A program made the position numbers and the translations under genes. A stretch of 64,000 nucleotides of DNA from Candidatus Avelusimicrobium luingense (GTDB lineage Bacteria > Elusimicrobiota > Elusimicrobia > Elusimicrobiales > Elusimicrobiaceae): the NCBI GenBank assembly GCA_900315845.1, contig OOHK01000002.1, positions 62,001 through 126,000 of the forward strand, in the 5' to 3' direction. The notes under the pieces were generated by a model, which saw only the letters and a program-made list of their open reading frames with translations, made no database searches and was not told the origin of the DNA. The stretch's first letter is position 1; each line of letters opens with the position of its first letter. Shown here one piece after another: positions 51,693 through 60,583 of this stretch.

Positions 51693-53009
51693 TTATTTTG
51701 CAGTGCGGTAATGCAAGTAAACACGTCCACCCGGCGTTACACGCACATTTTCAAAAGTATGTTCTCCTATTATATTACCAAATCGGTCGCGAAAGCGCAG
51801 TTTGATATCTTGCGTTCCGGGTGCTACAAACATCCGGGCCATCAGAATTTGGGCCGGCAATGTAAACCATTGGCGGGTATCTGCTTTTTCCACAGCACTA
51901 CCTAAAATGTTAACAAATAGTTCCGCTACATCCCCCCAATTATCATCCTTAGAGGCCGAGCGCGCCGCTTGCCGGGCTGCTTGAGCGGTCACTTGTTTAG
52001 CCACCGCCCGCGAAATGGCCCGAAACCAAATACCGGGCTTACGTTCTTCCAAATCGGCTTGCGCGGCAGCGGATAAATCGGCTACTTTTTGCAAGGTATA
52101 GCGCTGGCCGTCCGGCGATTCGGCAAAAGACGATACAATGCTATACGGTTGCGGGGTTAACTCTGGGAATGCCACCGTGACGGCATGCCCCATAAAACCG
52201 GCCTGAAGCGCATTAACTACTTGCGGACTTAAATCGCTTCGGTTCGTTTCTTGCGCGGTAGAGAGTACCGAGTACATTCTATCCCACGCTACTTGTATGG
52301 TTGCATTACGTTTCAGCGGAAGCAACCCATTGTAATGTAAAATAATTACTTCGCCTAAGTTGGCATAATTAGACGGAACGGAAAACTCCGGCGCACTTAC
52401 CTTTAACAAACCGCCTAATTTTTGGTACCCGTTTAGCGCATTACTGCGGCTAAGGCGCGCATCGGAAAGTTGCCCGACCGATTCAAACACCAAACTCGTA
52501 AAATATTGCACGAAAGGGTCATCGTTATAGCCGCTACGTTTACTGCCGCGTAAATTATCTAAAAATTGTACGGCTCTACGCGCTTCAACCGCGGCATTTT
52601 GCAAATCGTTTTGCTCAATAAAATTCATAGCGCGGTAAAAATAAGTCATCGCGCGTTCGTATGGGGCCACGCTATAAGGCAATGTTAAATCGTTGACGAG
52701 TAACCGCCCGGCAGATTTGGAGGCGCTAACCGTATATAATTCATCAATCCGCTCTTGCGCTTGGGCAAACAATTCATCGCTTTTAGCGTTTTCGCTGGCG
52801 TCGTGGCGCAAAACGGCTTCGTCTAAATAGGCCAAGGCGCGGTCTTGACGGGCATAATGTTTGGTACGTTTAGCCGCCACCATATCGGCCGCCACCTTAA
52901 AATCACCCTGAGCCATTTGGTGGCTGACATCGGATTTATAACGCAACGAAGGCGCCGTACACGCGGTGCAAAATACAAGCAGCCCCAGCAAATATACGCG
53001 CGCCTTCAT
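51693..53009 (-). CDS. COG3014-like lipoprotein
   Basis: A 438-residue protein with lipoprotein signal MKARVYLLGLLVFCTAC. The helical N-terminal half resembles TPR-like packing (RALAYLDEAVLRHDASENAKSDELFAQAQERIDEL, shown in part: YERAMTYFYRAMNFIEQ) and the C-terminal half is beta-rich (ILMARMFVAPGTQDIKLRF). This matches the uncharacterised COG3014 group usually linked to LpoB-like genes. The ATG at 53009 follows AAGGAG by ten bases. Role likely in the cell envelope. Confidence 0.72.
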   Translation of the reverse strand: MKARVYLLGLLVFCTACTAPSLRYKSDVSHQMAQGDFKVAADMVAAKRTKHYARQDRALAYLDEAVLRHDASENAKSDELFAQAQERIDELYTVSASKSAGRLLVNDLTLPYSVAPYERAMTYFYRAMNFIEQNDLQNAAVEARRAVQFLDNLRGSKRSGYNDDPFVQYFTSLVFESVGQLSDARLSRSNALNGYQKLGGLLKVSAPEFSVPSNYANLGEVIILHYNGLLPLKRNATIQVAWDRMYSVLSTAQETNRSDLSPQVVNALQAGFMGHAVTVAFPELTPQPYSIVSSFAESPDGQRYTLQKVADLSAAAQADLEERKPGIWFRAISRAVAKQVTAQAARQAARSASKDDNWGDVAELFVNILGSAVEKADTRQWFTLPAQILMARMFVAPGTQDIKLRFRDRFGNIIGEHTFENVRVTPGGRVYLHYRTAK

Positions 53010-53023
53010 AGTGCGAAATCTCC

Positions 53024-53614
53024 TTACCAAGAAACTTTACTGCGTTTAACGTATTTCTTGATTTGTTTTTGTCCGTTCCAAACGATTTGGTTCGTTTCCA
53101 AGTTAATGAGTTTCAAGTTCGTTTGGTAGAACACGAGTGCTTTGGAGCCGGATTTATCCACTACGGAACTGAGCACGCCCGAAAGCATAAAATCAGCGCC
53201 GATTTCTTGTCCAAAGGCTTTGCGGGTGGCTTCGGACGCAAATTCGTCTTGTTCCAAGCGTTCTTGGCGTACTTCGCCGCGTTCGCCGGCAGAGGCTACG
53301 AATTCCACTTTGCCCGAGTTAATGAGCGCACGTTGCATTTCCTCCACAAATACGCGCGTATTGATATGTTCGGACGATTCATTGGTTACCGTACCGACAA
53401 TCACCACCGGTTCTTTACCGTTTTTAGTCAAGAATTTGGGATACCAACCGCCTTGTAAGCAGTCCGTAATCATTTCTTGAGCCACCATTTGCGCGTCGGT
53501 ATCGTTCCAACCGCCGGAAACGTCTTTTACTAAATTAGTTTCCACGCGTTTGACGCTAGGCGAACACGCAAACACAAACGGCATAAGCAGTAAAGCAAGT
53601 CCTAGTTTTTTCAT
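53024..53614 (-). CDS. LpoB-like lipoprotein (penicillin-binding protein activator family)
   Basis: A 196-residue lipoprotein (MKKLGLALLLMPFVFAC) with the LpoB/TolB-N-like fold pattern: EPVVIVGTVTNESSEHINTR, VFVEEMQRALINSGKVEFVA, IGADFMLSGVLSSVVDKSGSK and YQTNLKLINLETNQIVWNG. In E. coli LpoB activates PBP1b from the outer membrane; no PBP gene is in this window, so the partner is unknown. First gene of the cluster. Confidence 0.82.
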   Translation of the reverse strand: MKKLGLALLLMPFVFACSPSVKRVETNLVKDVSGGWNDTDAQMVAQEMITDCLQGGWYPKFLTKNGKEPVVIVGTVTNESSEHINTRVFVEEMQRALINSGKVEFVASAGERGEVRQERLEQDEFASEATRKAFGQEIGADFMLSGVLSSVVDKSGSKALVFYQTNLKLINLETNQIVWNGQKQIKKYVKRSKVSW

Positions 53615-53695
53615 GACTGATTCTCCTTATTAGTTAGCGTTATTGTTATCCTATCAAATTTAACACTTCTGCGGAAAGTTTTATTGCACGAAAAA

Positions 53696-53717
53696 ACCCC
53701 GCCGTTTCGGGCGGGGT
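53696..53717 (-). terminator. Terminator of the ankyrin gene
   Basis: ACCCCGCC / GGCGGGGT with a minus-strand T run at 53691-53696. Confidence 0.8.
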
Positions 53718-53735
53718 GGGAAATATAGAAAAAAA

Positions 53736-55049
53736 CTAACGGAAAAAATAGGTGCTGGCAAAAGCCGTCGGTACCGGTGTAAAAAGCAATTCTTCGTTTT
53801 TTTGCAATGTAACCCGATACCAACCCGGTTTTCCATTAAATTCCCAAAACACCATGACATCTGCTATGGATGCCGGAGAAATATGCGTATTGTCAATAGT
53901 GGCCTGTGTAGAGAAGAGTGTACGCACCACAACCGGTATGCGCAATTTCGTCGGCTCATCTTCTATCATTTTGACATCTTCTCTAGCCGGCAAGGCCCGG
54001 TTTAAGGCTTGCGGGAAGGTATCCCCGGTTACCACCAACCCATCCTTAACTATGGTTTTCAAATCGGATACATATTCCACTTGCAAACCTTGATAGAAAT
54101 AATCATCGGTAATACTAAAATCTTTAGGCATAAGCACCCGTCCGTCCGCTTTCACATAAGAAAGCACTTCGCTGGGGGATAGCACGCGGGCATGTTGGAC
54201 AACGGCCGATGAACCGGCAAGGGGCTCAAACGAGTACAACGCATGATAATAATAATTCTCTACTTTTTTCAATTCCGCCTGCGTTTGCGCATCGGCGTGT
54301 TCCGCTTCCCTATGTGCCTGTTGAGCCGGAGTACGCCCTTGCGCATTGGGGATAGTCGGGTCAGCCCCTAATTTGATTAATTCTTTGGTAGTGGCGTAAT
54401 TATAAATAGCCCAATGCAACGGGGTGGCTTTTGAAATGCCGGATTGAATATTCAAATCGGCTCCGTATTTTTTCAAAATCGGCAAATAGGTCTGCCCTTC
54501 ATACAAAACCGCATGATGTATTAACGGAATATTCAACAAAATTTTATTGGGATCAAGACCGTTTTCTAATAAAAAAGTAATTTGTTTCTCATGCCCGGCC
54601 CGGTGGAGTAAATTTGCACACAAGAAATAAACATCCTTGGAAAGCAACACTTCTTTACCGGTTTGATCCAATAAATTTTGGGCCACATCAAATTCTCCGG
54701 CCGTCAAGGCATTATAAAAGGCTTGCTTGGCTATTATTTGTGAAACAGAAAAATCTGAAGATATTATTTCGGCAGATACTGCCGGGGTTTGGAATGCTTG
54801 TAGTTCATGCATTTCCCCCGCTTGTATAGTTGTTGCTTGCATGGCACGCGCGGCGGACATAAGGGCGGTGCGAACTGCTTCTTCCCCTGCTTGGACGGTT
54901 TGAGCAGTCCGTTCCCCGGCTAGTGTAACTTGCTCGGTCATTTTGCTTCCGACTTGGGGAAGCGTTTCCAAAACTTTCACTTTATTTTGTGCAAACGCAG
55001 GACAGACTGCAAAAATGAACGGAATTACCGCCAAAGATGCTTTTTTCAT
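53736..55049 (-). CDS. Exported ankyrin-repeat protein
   Basis: A 437-residue protein with a signal peptide (MKKASLAVIPFIFAVCPAFA), an alanine-rich helical N-terminal part (VGSKMTEQVTLAGERTAQTV) related to 35197-35772, ankyrin repeats at about 115-240 (LLENGLDPNKI, ILKKYGADLNIQ, ATPLHWAIYNYATTKELIKL, GADPTIPNAQGRTPAQQA) and a C-terminal beta-rich part. Periplasmic or surface protein binding is likely. Monocistronic with a clear AAGGAG site. Confidence 0.82.
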   Translation of the reverse strand: MKKASLAVIPFIFAVCPAFAQNKVKVLETLPQVGSKMTEQVTLAGERTAQTVQAGEEAVRTALMSAARAMQATTIQAGEMHELQAFQTPAVSAEIISSDFSVSQIIAKQAFYNALTAGEFDVAQNLLDQTGKEVLLSKDVYFLCANLLHRAGHEKQITFLLENGLDPNKILLNIPLIHHAVLYEGQTYLPILKKYGADLNIQSGISKATPLHWAIYNYATTKELIKLGADPTIPNAQGRTPAQQAHREAEHADAQTQAELKKVENYYYHALYSFEPLAGSSAVVQHARVLSPSEVLSYVKADGRVLMPKDFSITDDYFYQGLQVEYVSDLKTIVKDGLVVTGDTFPQALNRALPAREDVKMIEDEPTKLRIPVVVRTLFSTQATIDNTHISPASIADVMVFWEFNGKPGWYRVTLQKNEELLFTPVPTAFASTYFFR

Positions 55050-55106
55050 ATCTTCTCCTTACTAAACAATAAAACTAACGATATTATATTTTCGGTTTTT
55101 TATAGG

Positions 55107-55154
55107 CAAGCCCGCAAGGGTATTTTGGCCCAGAAAGCACCTAGGTCTTTTGGG
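55107..55154 (-). promoter_or_regulatory. Upstream element shared with 35197-35772
   Basis: On the minus strand CCCAAAAGACCTAGGTG, GGGCCAAAATACCCTTGCGGG and CTATAAAAAAC occur in the same order as at 35797-35849. Confidence 0.5.
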
Positions 55155-55164
55155 TAAAAAACAG

Positions 55165-55192
55165 AACTCCCCGGGGGGTAGTCCGGGGAGTT
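55165..55192 (-). terminator. Terminator of the gltX-pilT operon
   Basis: AACTCCCCGG / CCGGGGAGTT stem; minus-strand T run from 55156-55161. Confidence 0.8.
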
Positions 55193-55213
55193 TCTTACAC
55201 ACAGGAACAAACT

Positions 55214-56323
55214 TTATTTGAAGTTTGCCGTACCGAGTTTTTGTTGCAAATACGTCTTTAAACCGGACGTATCACTCGAGTGCGACAAGGCTTCTTGATA
55301 ACTGATTTTCTTTTGGATATATAAGTCACCCAACGCTTGGTTCATGGTGATCATACCCATACCTACGTTAGTTTGCATGGTAGAGATAATCTGCTCGGCT
55401 TTTCCGTCGCGGATTAAACTGCGCACGGCAGAGTTAGCCAGCAAGACTTCGGCGGCCATAGCGCGCCCGCCGGTAAGGGTAGGAATTAACTGTTGGGAAA
55501 TAATCGCCTCTAACACGAAGGACAACTGCGTGCGGATTTGCGGTTGTTGGTTGGGCGGGAACACGTCAATAATACGGTTGATGGACTGCACAGCGTCGTT
55601 GGTGTGCAAGGTAGCAAACACCAAGTGACCGGTTTCGGCCAACGTCAAGCAGGCTTCCATGGTTTCAATATCGCGCAACTCGCCGACCAGAATAATATCC
55701 GGGTCTTCGCGCAGGAAGTGTTTTAACGCGGCAGCGAATGTTTTGGTATCGGCACCCACTTCACGCTGATTGACAATACTGCGTTTATGTTGGTGGACGA
55801 ATTCGATAGGATCTTCTACCGTCATAATATGGTTACTTTCGTTCATATTGAGGTAGTTAATCATACTGGCCAGAGAGGTAGATTTACCGGATCCGGTTGC
55901 CCCGGTTACCAAAACGAGCCCCTTGTTGAGTTTCATAATGTTATAAACTACCGGGGGCAAGTTAAGTTCTTCAAAGGACTTAAATTCATTAGGAATGGAA
56001 CGCAAGGCAGCAGCAACACATCCTCTTTGTTTATATACGTTTACACGCAGACGCCCTAACGATTTCAAACCGATAGAGCAGTCCAATTCCAAGGTATCTT
56101 CAAAAGTTTGGCGTTGGTCGTCGTTCAAAATAGAATAAATTAACGTTTGGGCACTTTCTTTCGTCAACGATTCAAACGGCGTTTGATAGAGCCGCCCTTG
56201 AATACGAAGCACCGGGGGAACCCCTACGGTTAAATGGATATCGGACGCGTTTTTGGCTTTCATCAACTTAAACAAATCGTCCATGGTTGCTTGCGGCAAA
56301 TTTTGCGTTGTTTGTTCTGCCAT
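55214..56323 (-). CDS. pilT: Type IV pilus retraction ATPase PilT
   Basis: A 369-residue hexameric ATPase that depolymerises type IV pili for twitching. KNASDIHLTVGVPPVLRIQG marks the N-terminal domain, GATGSGKSTSLASMINY Walker A, the Asp box follows as TVEDPIEFVH, DIILVGELRDIETMEACLTLAETGHLVFATLHTND holds Walker B and His box (shown in part as two segments in the protein near 200-235), and QRLIP-like ISQQLIPTLTGGRAMAAEVL is diagnostic. It links the many pilins to a working retractable pilus. Assembly ATPase, PilC, PilQ and the prepilin peptidase are outside this window. Confidence 0.96.
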   Translation of the reverse strand: MAEQTTQNLPQATMDDLFKLMKAKNASDIHLTVGVPPVLRIQGRLYQTPFESLTKESAQTLIYSILNDDQRQTFEDTLELDCSIGLKSLGRLRVNVYKQRGCVAAALRSIPNEFKSFEELNLPPVVYNIMKLNKGLVLVTGATGSGKSTSLASMINYLNMNESNHIMTVEDPIEFVHQHKRSIVNQREVGADTKTFAAALKHFLREDPDIILVGELRDIETMEACLTLAETGHLVFATLHTNDAVQSINRIIDVFPPNQQPQIRTQLSFVLEAIISQQLIPTLTGGRAMAAEVLLANSAVRSLIRDGKAEQIISTMQTNVGMGMITMNQALGDLYIQKKISYQEALSHSSDTSGLKTYLQQKLGTANFK

Positions 56324-56338
56324 ACAATTCCTCTCTTT

Positions 56339-57934
56339 TTAATTTTGGTTAATCCGTCCTACTAAATCGAGCGCGATATTATTAAGCGCGCCGGTTAATT
56401 TTCCGCGTACGCCGTCTGCTTGAAAGACATACACAATTGGCTCGGTACGCGTTTTGGTCAGTCTATATTTTACAATATAAATACTTTTATGCAAGGGCTC
56501 TACGGACCAACTGGCTATATATCCTTGCGATAAATGGTCTTGATACACCCGGTCAAAATAAGCGGCAATCGTACCTTTATTATCGGGCAATTGATAATTT
56601 TGGACTGCGGCTAATGCTTTCTCTTGTGCGGTAACAGGTTTAGGGGGCGTAATGGGTTTTTCCGGCGCCGACGTTTCTGCCAAAGCCGCCGTTTGCACCG
56701 GGGTAGCAACAGGTGTAGGAGTTGGGGTTGTCTGTGTCGGCACTTGTTGCACGACCGATGTCGGTGTATTTGCCGCTTTAGACGGGGTATCCGTTGTTTG
56801 CGTTTTCATACGTGATAATCCCCAAATAGCCAAAGCAAGCACGATGATTATCCCTAATAAAATCCATAAAATCATATAGGCTTTTTTATGTGTGGGCGAT
56901 TGTCTTTCCGATATGTCCGGCACGGCTTGACGGTTGGCTAAGGCTTGTTCCAACCGGTGCAATGTCTGTTCACGCGGCGGACGCGGGGCGGGGATGGCCG
57001 TTTGCGAAATAGGTTCTTCTTGTAAAATTTTTTCTTGTGCGGGAGTCTCTTGCGGAGTTTCCGTTGGCTCGGTCGCAGAAGAAACCAATTCTTGCGGTTC
57101 TTGCGGCTTTAATTGCTCTTGGGATACCGGCTTTGCAACCGGTTGTGCCGGCGCGGCGGCGGTTTGTGTCGGCCCGGGAGTCTCTGCTTGTTCCGCAGTT
57201 ATTTCGGTTGGTTCGGCAGCAATTTCCTTTAATGCAAATTCCGGCATATCCGGTAACGGTACCGGTTCAAAATCGCCTTGCGGAAGTTGCGGTAAATCGC
57301 TCCGTTCTAAAATCTCATTAACAAGCGGCAAGGTGCAAGTAGAAATAATTTCTTCTTCCGGGGCAACCGTCAACGATTCTTGCAATTTCTCCGGTTTAGA
57401 AGTATCTGGCTCCGCTTGTTCATTTTGAGGTTCCTGCGCGGGCACTACCTCTTGTTCTTGTGTAGGTTCTTGCGGTTGCGGAGTCGCCGCTTGTTGTTGA
57501 ATTGTTTCTTGTATAGGGGCGGGCGCTTGATTTTCTTCCGGGTGTTCGGGAAGAACCAAATCCACATCTTCTCTAGCCAATATAACCGTGGCCGGTTCTT
57601 CCACCGTTTTTTCCACACGCGGTTGTGGTTGTACCAGTATGGGTTCCGGTTGAATAACCGGTTTTTCTTCCGTTTTTTTAGGTTGCGGTTCTTCGGTGGG
57701 AATTTCCGTAGCGGTAACTTCTTTACCGTCCGGCAAAAATACGCCTTCTAACTGCCCGCTAACCGGATGGAAACGGAAAATTTCAAAGGACGAAGCCAAC
57801 TGCCATCCGTCCGATTCTTCCCCTGTTTCTCCGGCACAAATTAAACTGGTGGCGGAAAAGTCCGTTCGCGCGGCAAGGGTCTGCAACGTGAACGGACCTA
57901 ACACATCTTTTCCGTCAAAAAGCCAGTATTTCAT
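56339..57934 (-). CDS. GYF-like domain protein with long acidic linker and membrane helix
   Basis: A 531-residue protein. Residues 1-55 (MKYWLFDGKDVLGPFTLQTL) look like the GYF_2 type small domain that binds proline-rich peptides. Residues about 75-335 are a low-complexity P/E/Q/T linker; one membrane helix follows (AYMILWILLGIIIVLALAIWGL, about 350-372), then a T/P linker and a C-terminal domain (about 440-531) with YFDRVYQDHLSQGYIASWSVEP. The gene lies between gltX and pilT with short gaps, so a link to pilus function or envelope signalling is possible. Family unknown. Confidence 0.65.
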   Translation of the reverse strand: MKYWLFDGKDVLGPFTLQTLAARTDFSATSLICAGETGEESDGWQLASSFEIFRFHPVSGQLEGVFLPDGKEVTATEIPTEEPQPKKTEEKPVIQPEPILVQPQPRVEKTVEEPATVILAREDVDLVLPEHPEENQAPAPIQETIQQQAATPQPQEPTQEQEVVPAQEPQNEQAEPDTSKPEKLQESLTVAPEEEIISTCTLPLVNEILERSDLPQLPQGDFEPVPLPDMPEFALKEIAAEPTEITAEQAETPGPTQTAAAPAQPVAKPVSQEQLKPQEPQELVSSATEPTETPQETPAQEKILQEEPISQTAIPAPRPPREQTLHRLEQALANRQAVPDISERQSPTHKKAYMILWILLGIIIVLALAIWGLSRMKTQTTDTPSKAANTPTSVVQQVPTQTTPTPTPVATPVQTAALAETSAPEKPITPPKPVTAQEKALAAVQNYQLPDNKGTIAAYFDRVYQDHLSQGYIASWSVEPLHKSIYIVKYRLTKTRTEPIVYVFQADGVRGKLTGALNNIALDLVGRINQN

Positions 57935-57939
57935 TTTGA

Positions 57940-59412
57940 TTAAGCAGGCTGCTTACAAAGCGCGAGCGCATCTTGCAAACGCGCAAGCACCGTTTCTTTG
58001 CCCATACACTCTAGCATCTTAAACAACGTCGGCCCGTGGGTGCGGCCCGAAACGGCTACACGTACCGGGTGGAAAATCTGCCCTGCCTTTAGACCGTTTT
58101 CTTTAGCGGTTGTGCGGGCGGCGGTTTCCAAATTAGCTTCGGTAAAATCGGTTAGTTTGCTATAGGCCGCGATAATGAGTTCCAACGCCTGTTTGGCTTC
58201 CGGCTTACCGAAAACTTTTTCCAAAGCGTCTTGTTCAAAAACGGGTTTTTCAAAGAAGAAACGGATTAAATCCGGAATTTCCGTTAAGAGTTTATATTTT
58301 TCTTGTTCCAACGCCACAATGCTTTCCAATTGTGCGCGGCTCACACCGGATACATCAATTCCGGCTTTTTCAATAAACGGTAACGCAAGGTCGGTTAAGC
58401 GGGCAATCGGCGTAGCGCGGATATATTCGCCGTTCATCCAATTGAGTTTTTCCGGATCCATAACCGCCGGGCTGGGTTGGCAACCGGAGATGTCAAATTT
58501 TTCTTCCAATTCACCGGGAGCGAATAATTGCTGGGAATCACTGGTGGCCCAACCGAGCAAAGCCAAGTAGTTTTTCAAGGCTTCGGGCAAGTAACCCATA
58601 TTGCGAAATTCCACTACGTTGGTCGCGCCGTGACGTTTGGATAATTTTTTGCCGTCCGGCCCGTGGATCATAGACAAGTGGGCAAAAACAGGCTCTTTCC
58701 AGCCGAGTGCGCGGTAAATTTGAATTTGCGCCGGCGTGTTGGAAATGTGGTCATCCCCGCGAATAACGTGCGTCATACGCATCAAGTGATCGTCCACCAC
58801 TACGGCAAAGTTATAGGTAGGATATCCGCTTGTTTTTTGGATGACTAAATCATACAAGTCTTTGCTGGCAAATTTGACGTGTCCGCGGATAAGGTCATCC
58901 CATTCCACATCCCCTTCTTGCGGCATGCGGAAACGAATAACATATTTGCGGCCTTGCGCTTCCAATTCTTTTTGTTGTTCGGGCGTTAAATGGGCACATT
59001 TACCGTCGTATTTCGGCGGGCGGTGTTCGGCCAAACATTTTTGGCGGTTGGCTTCCAATTCTTCTTCCGTGCAATAGCATTTATAGGCTTTGCCTTCGGC
59101 TAATAATTGGTCAATATATTTTTTGTAGATGCCCATATCGGCGCGTTGCGCTTGGTAGTAGGGAGCATCCGGACCTTTGGAAGTACCGTCGGTCATCGGG
59201 CCTTCATCCCAATTCAAATTCATCCATTGCATGCCTTCAAAAATAGCATCCGTGGACGCTTGGGTAGAGCGTTCTTCATCGGTATCTTCAATACGAAGTA
59301 AAAACGTGCCTTTATTCTTTTTGGCAAACAGATAATTAAATAAAGCGGTGCGCACACCACCAATATGTAGAAACCCAGTCGGAGACGGGGCAAAACGAAC
59401 ACGAACTGTCAT
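57940..59412 (-). CDS. gltX: Glutamyl-tRNA synthetase
   Basis: A 490-residue class I synthetase. RFAPSPTGFLHIGGVRTALF carries the HIGH motif near residue 17 and KKLSKRHGATNV the KMSKS-like loop near residue 256. A zinc-site-like CYCTEEELEANR region is present. The ATG has GAGAGGAAAAA upstream. It is first in the gltX/GYF-like/pilT operon; a minus-strand TATAAT lies at 59450-59455. Discrimination between Glu and Glu/Gln charging cannot be read. Confidence 0.96.
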   Translation of the reverse strand: MTVRVRFAPSPTGFLHIGGVRTALFNYLFAKKNKGTFLLRIEDTDEERSTQASTDAIFEGMQWMNLNWDEGPMTDGTSKGPDAPYYQAQRADMGIYKKYIDQLLAEGKAYKCYCTEEELEANRQKCLAEHRPPKYDGKCAHLTPEQQKELEAQGRKYVIRFRMPQEGDVEWDDLIRGHVKFASKDLYDLVIQKTSGYPTYNFAVVVDDHLMRMTHVIRGDDHISNTPAQIQIYRALGWKEPVFAHLSMIHGPDGKKLSKRHGATNVVEFRNMGYLPEALKNYLALLGWATSDSQQLFAPGELEEKFDISGCQPSPAVMDPEKLNWMNGEYIRATPIARLTDLALPFIEKAGIDVSGVSRAQLESIVALEQEKYKLLTEIPDLIRFFFEKPVFEQDALEKVFGKPEAKQALELIIAAYSKLTDFTEANLETAARTTAKENGLKAGQIFHPVRVAVSGRTHGPTLFKMLECMGKETVLARLQDALALCKQPA

Positions 59413-59503
59413 ACTAATTTTTTCCTCTCAACTTATATGAATATACTATATTATAACTTTTTATTATGTAAAATATAAGCATTCTAGCCAAGTTGGAGTG
59501 GAA

Positions 59504-60583
59504 ATGACCGCGTTTTTTATTATTGCTACGCTTGTGATTTGGGGGCTCTTTGCCGTAACGGGGCTATGGCTCGGTATGAATTTCCCGGCGTTAAGTAAAT
59601 TCAGTATTGCCGGGTGGTTACCCATACTATGCACGGCATTTGTGCTGGCCGGGCTTACACTCACGCGCACCCATTACAACTTTTTTACCCAGGTATTATA
59701 TTATGCATCCTACATTTTATTCGGGCTGGCATTTATTGCCTTTTGCGTGAGCGCGGGTTTCGCCGTTTTAGCCTTTTTACTCAAACTGCTACACCTTTCC
59801 GCCAGAACATATTTAGGAATTATCAGCGTAATTACCATGGGGATATTATTTGTATGTTCCGTATGGGGCGGTTTTTCCGCACCGAAAATCAAACGTATTT
59901 CCGTTTCCGATTCACAACTGCCCGCCTTAAAAATCGCGCTGATTTCCGATTCGCATTTGGGGATGGGCGTATCATATGCGCGGTGGGATAAAGCACTCAC
60001 GCAGTTGGAAAACGAAAAACCCGATATAATTTTAGTGTTGGGTGATGTGTTTGAATATGGCCCCAATGCCGACCAATACGCCGAACGGTTAGCCACATTC
60101 AACACTCCGCTCGGAACGTATGGCGTTTTAGGCAATCACGAGTATTATAACGATTTCAAAGCCGCCGTAGATTTTTACAAAAAGGCCCATATTAAATTAT
60201 TGCAAAACGAACTGATTACGCTACCCAATGGGTTGCAACTGGCCGGACTTAAAGATATCAAAACCGCCAACGTAACCGCGCAAGATATGGCTAATTTACT
60301 CGCCGCGACCGATCCGAAAAAGCCGCTTATTTTACTTTCCCACACTCCCTTATATGCGGAAATTGCCGCCGCTAACGAAGTCAATTTAATGTTTAGCGGG
60401 CATACTCATAACGGACAAATTTGGCCGTTTAATTATCTGGTCAAATTACAATTTCCGCGCGCGTATGGACTCTTTGATGTAAACGGCATGAAATTTTATA
60501 TTACGTCCGGAATGTTTTATTGGGGCATGCCGTTACGGTTATTTGCACCAGCCGAACTACCTATCGTGGAGGTAAACCGATGA
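59504..60583 (+). CDS. Membrane metallophosphoesterase
   Basis: A 359-residue protein with four or five N-terminal membrane helices (about 1-130) and a calcineurin-like phosphoesterase domain: ALISDSHLGMG, LVLGDVFEYG, GVLGNHEYYND, LLSHTPLYA and FSGHTHNGQIWPF, all metal ligands present. This resembles YkoQ/YaeI-type enzymes. The ATG at 59504 follows TTGGAG by five bases. Its TGA overlaps the next start by four bases, so the two are an operon. Confidence 0.88.
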   Translation: MTAFFIIATLVIWGLFAVTGLWLGMNFPALSKFSIAGWLPILCTAFVLAGLTLTRTHYNFFTQVLYYASYILFGLAFIAFCVSAGFAVLAFLLKLLHLSARTYLGIISVITMGILFVCSVWGGFSAPKIKRISVSDSQLPALKIALISDSHLGMGVSYARWDKALTQLENEKPDIILVLGDVFEYGPNADQYAERLATFNTPLGTYGVLGNHEYYNDFKAAVDFYKKAHIKLLQNELITLPNGLQLAGLKDIKTANVTAQDMANLLAATDPKKPLILLSHTPLYAEIAAANEVNLMFSGHTHNGQIWPFNYLVKLQFPRAYGLFDVNGMKFYITSGMFYWGMPLRLFAPAELPIVEVNR

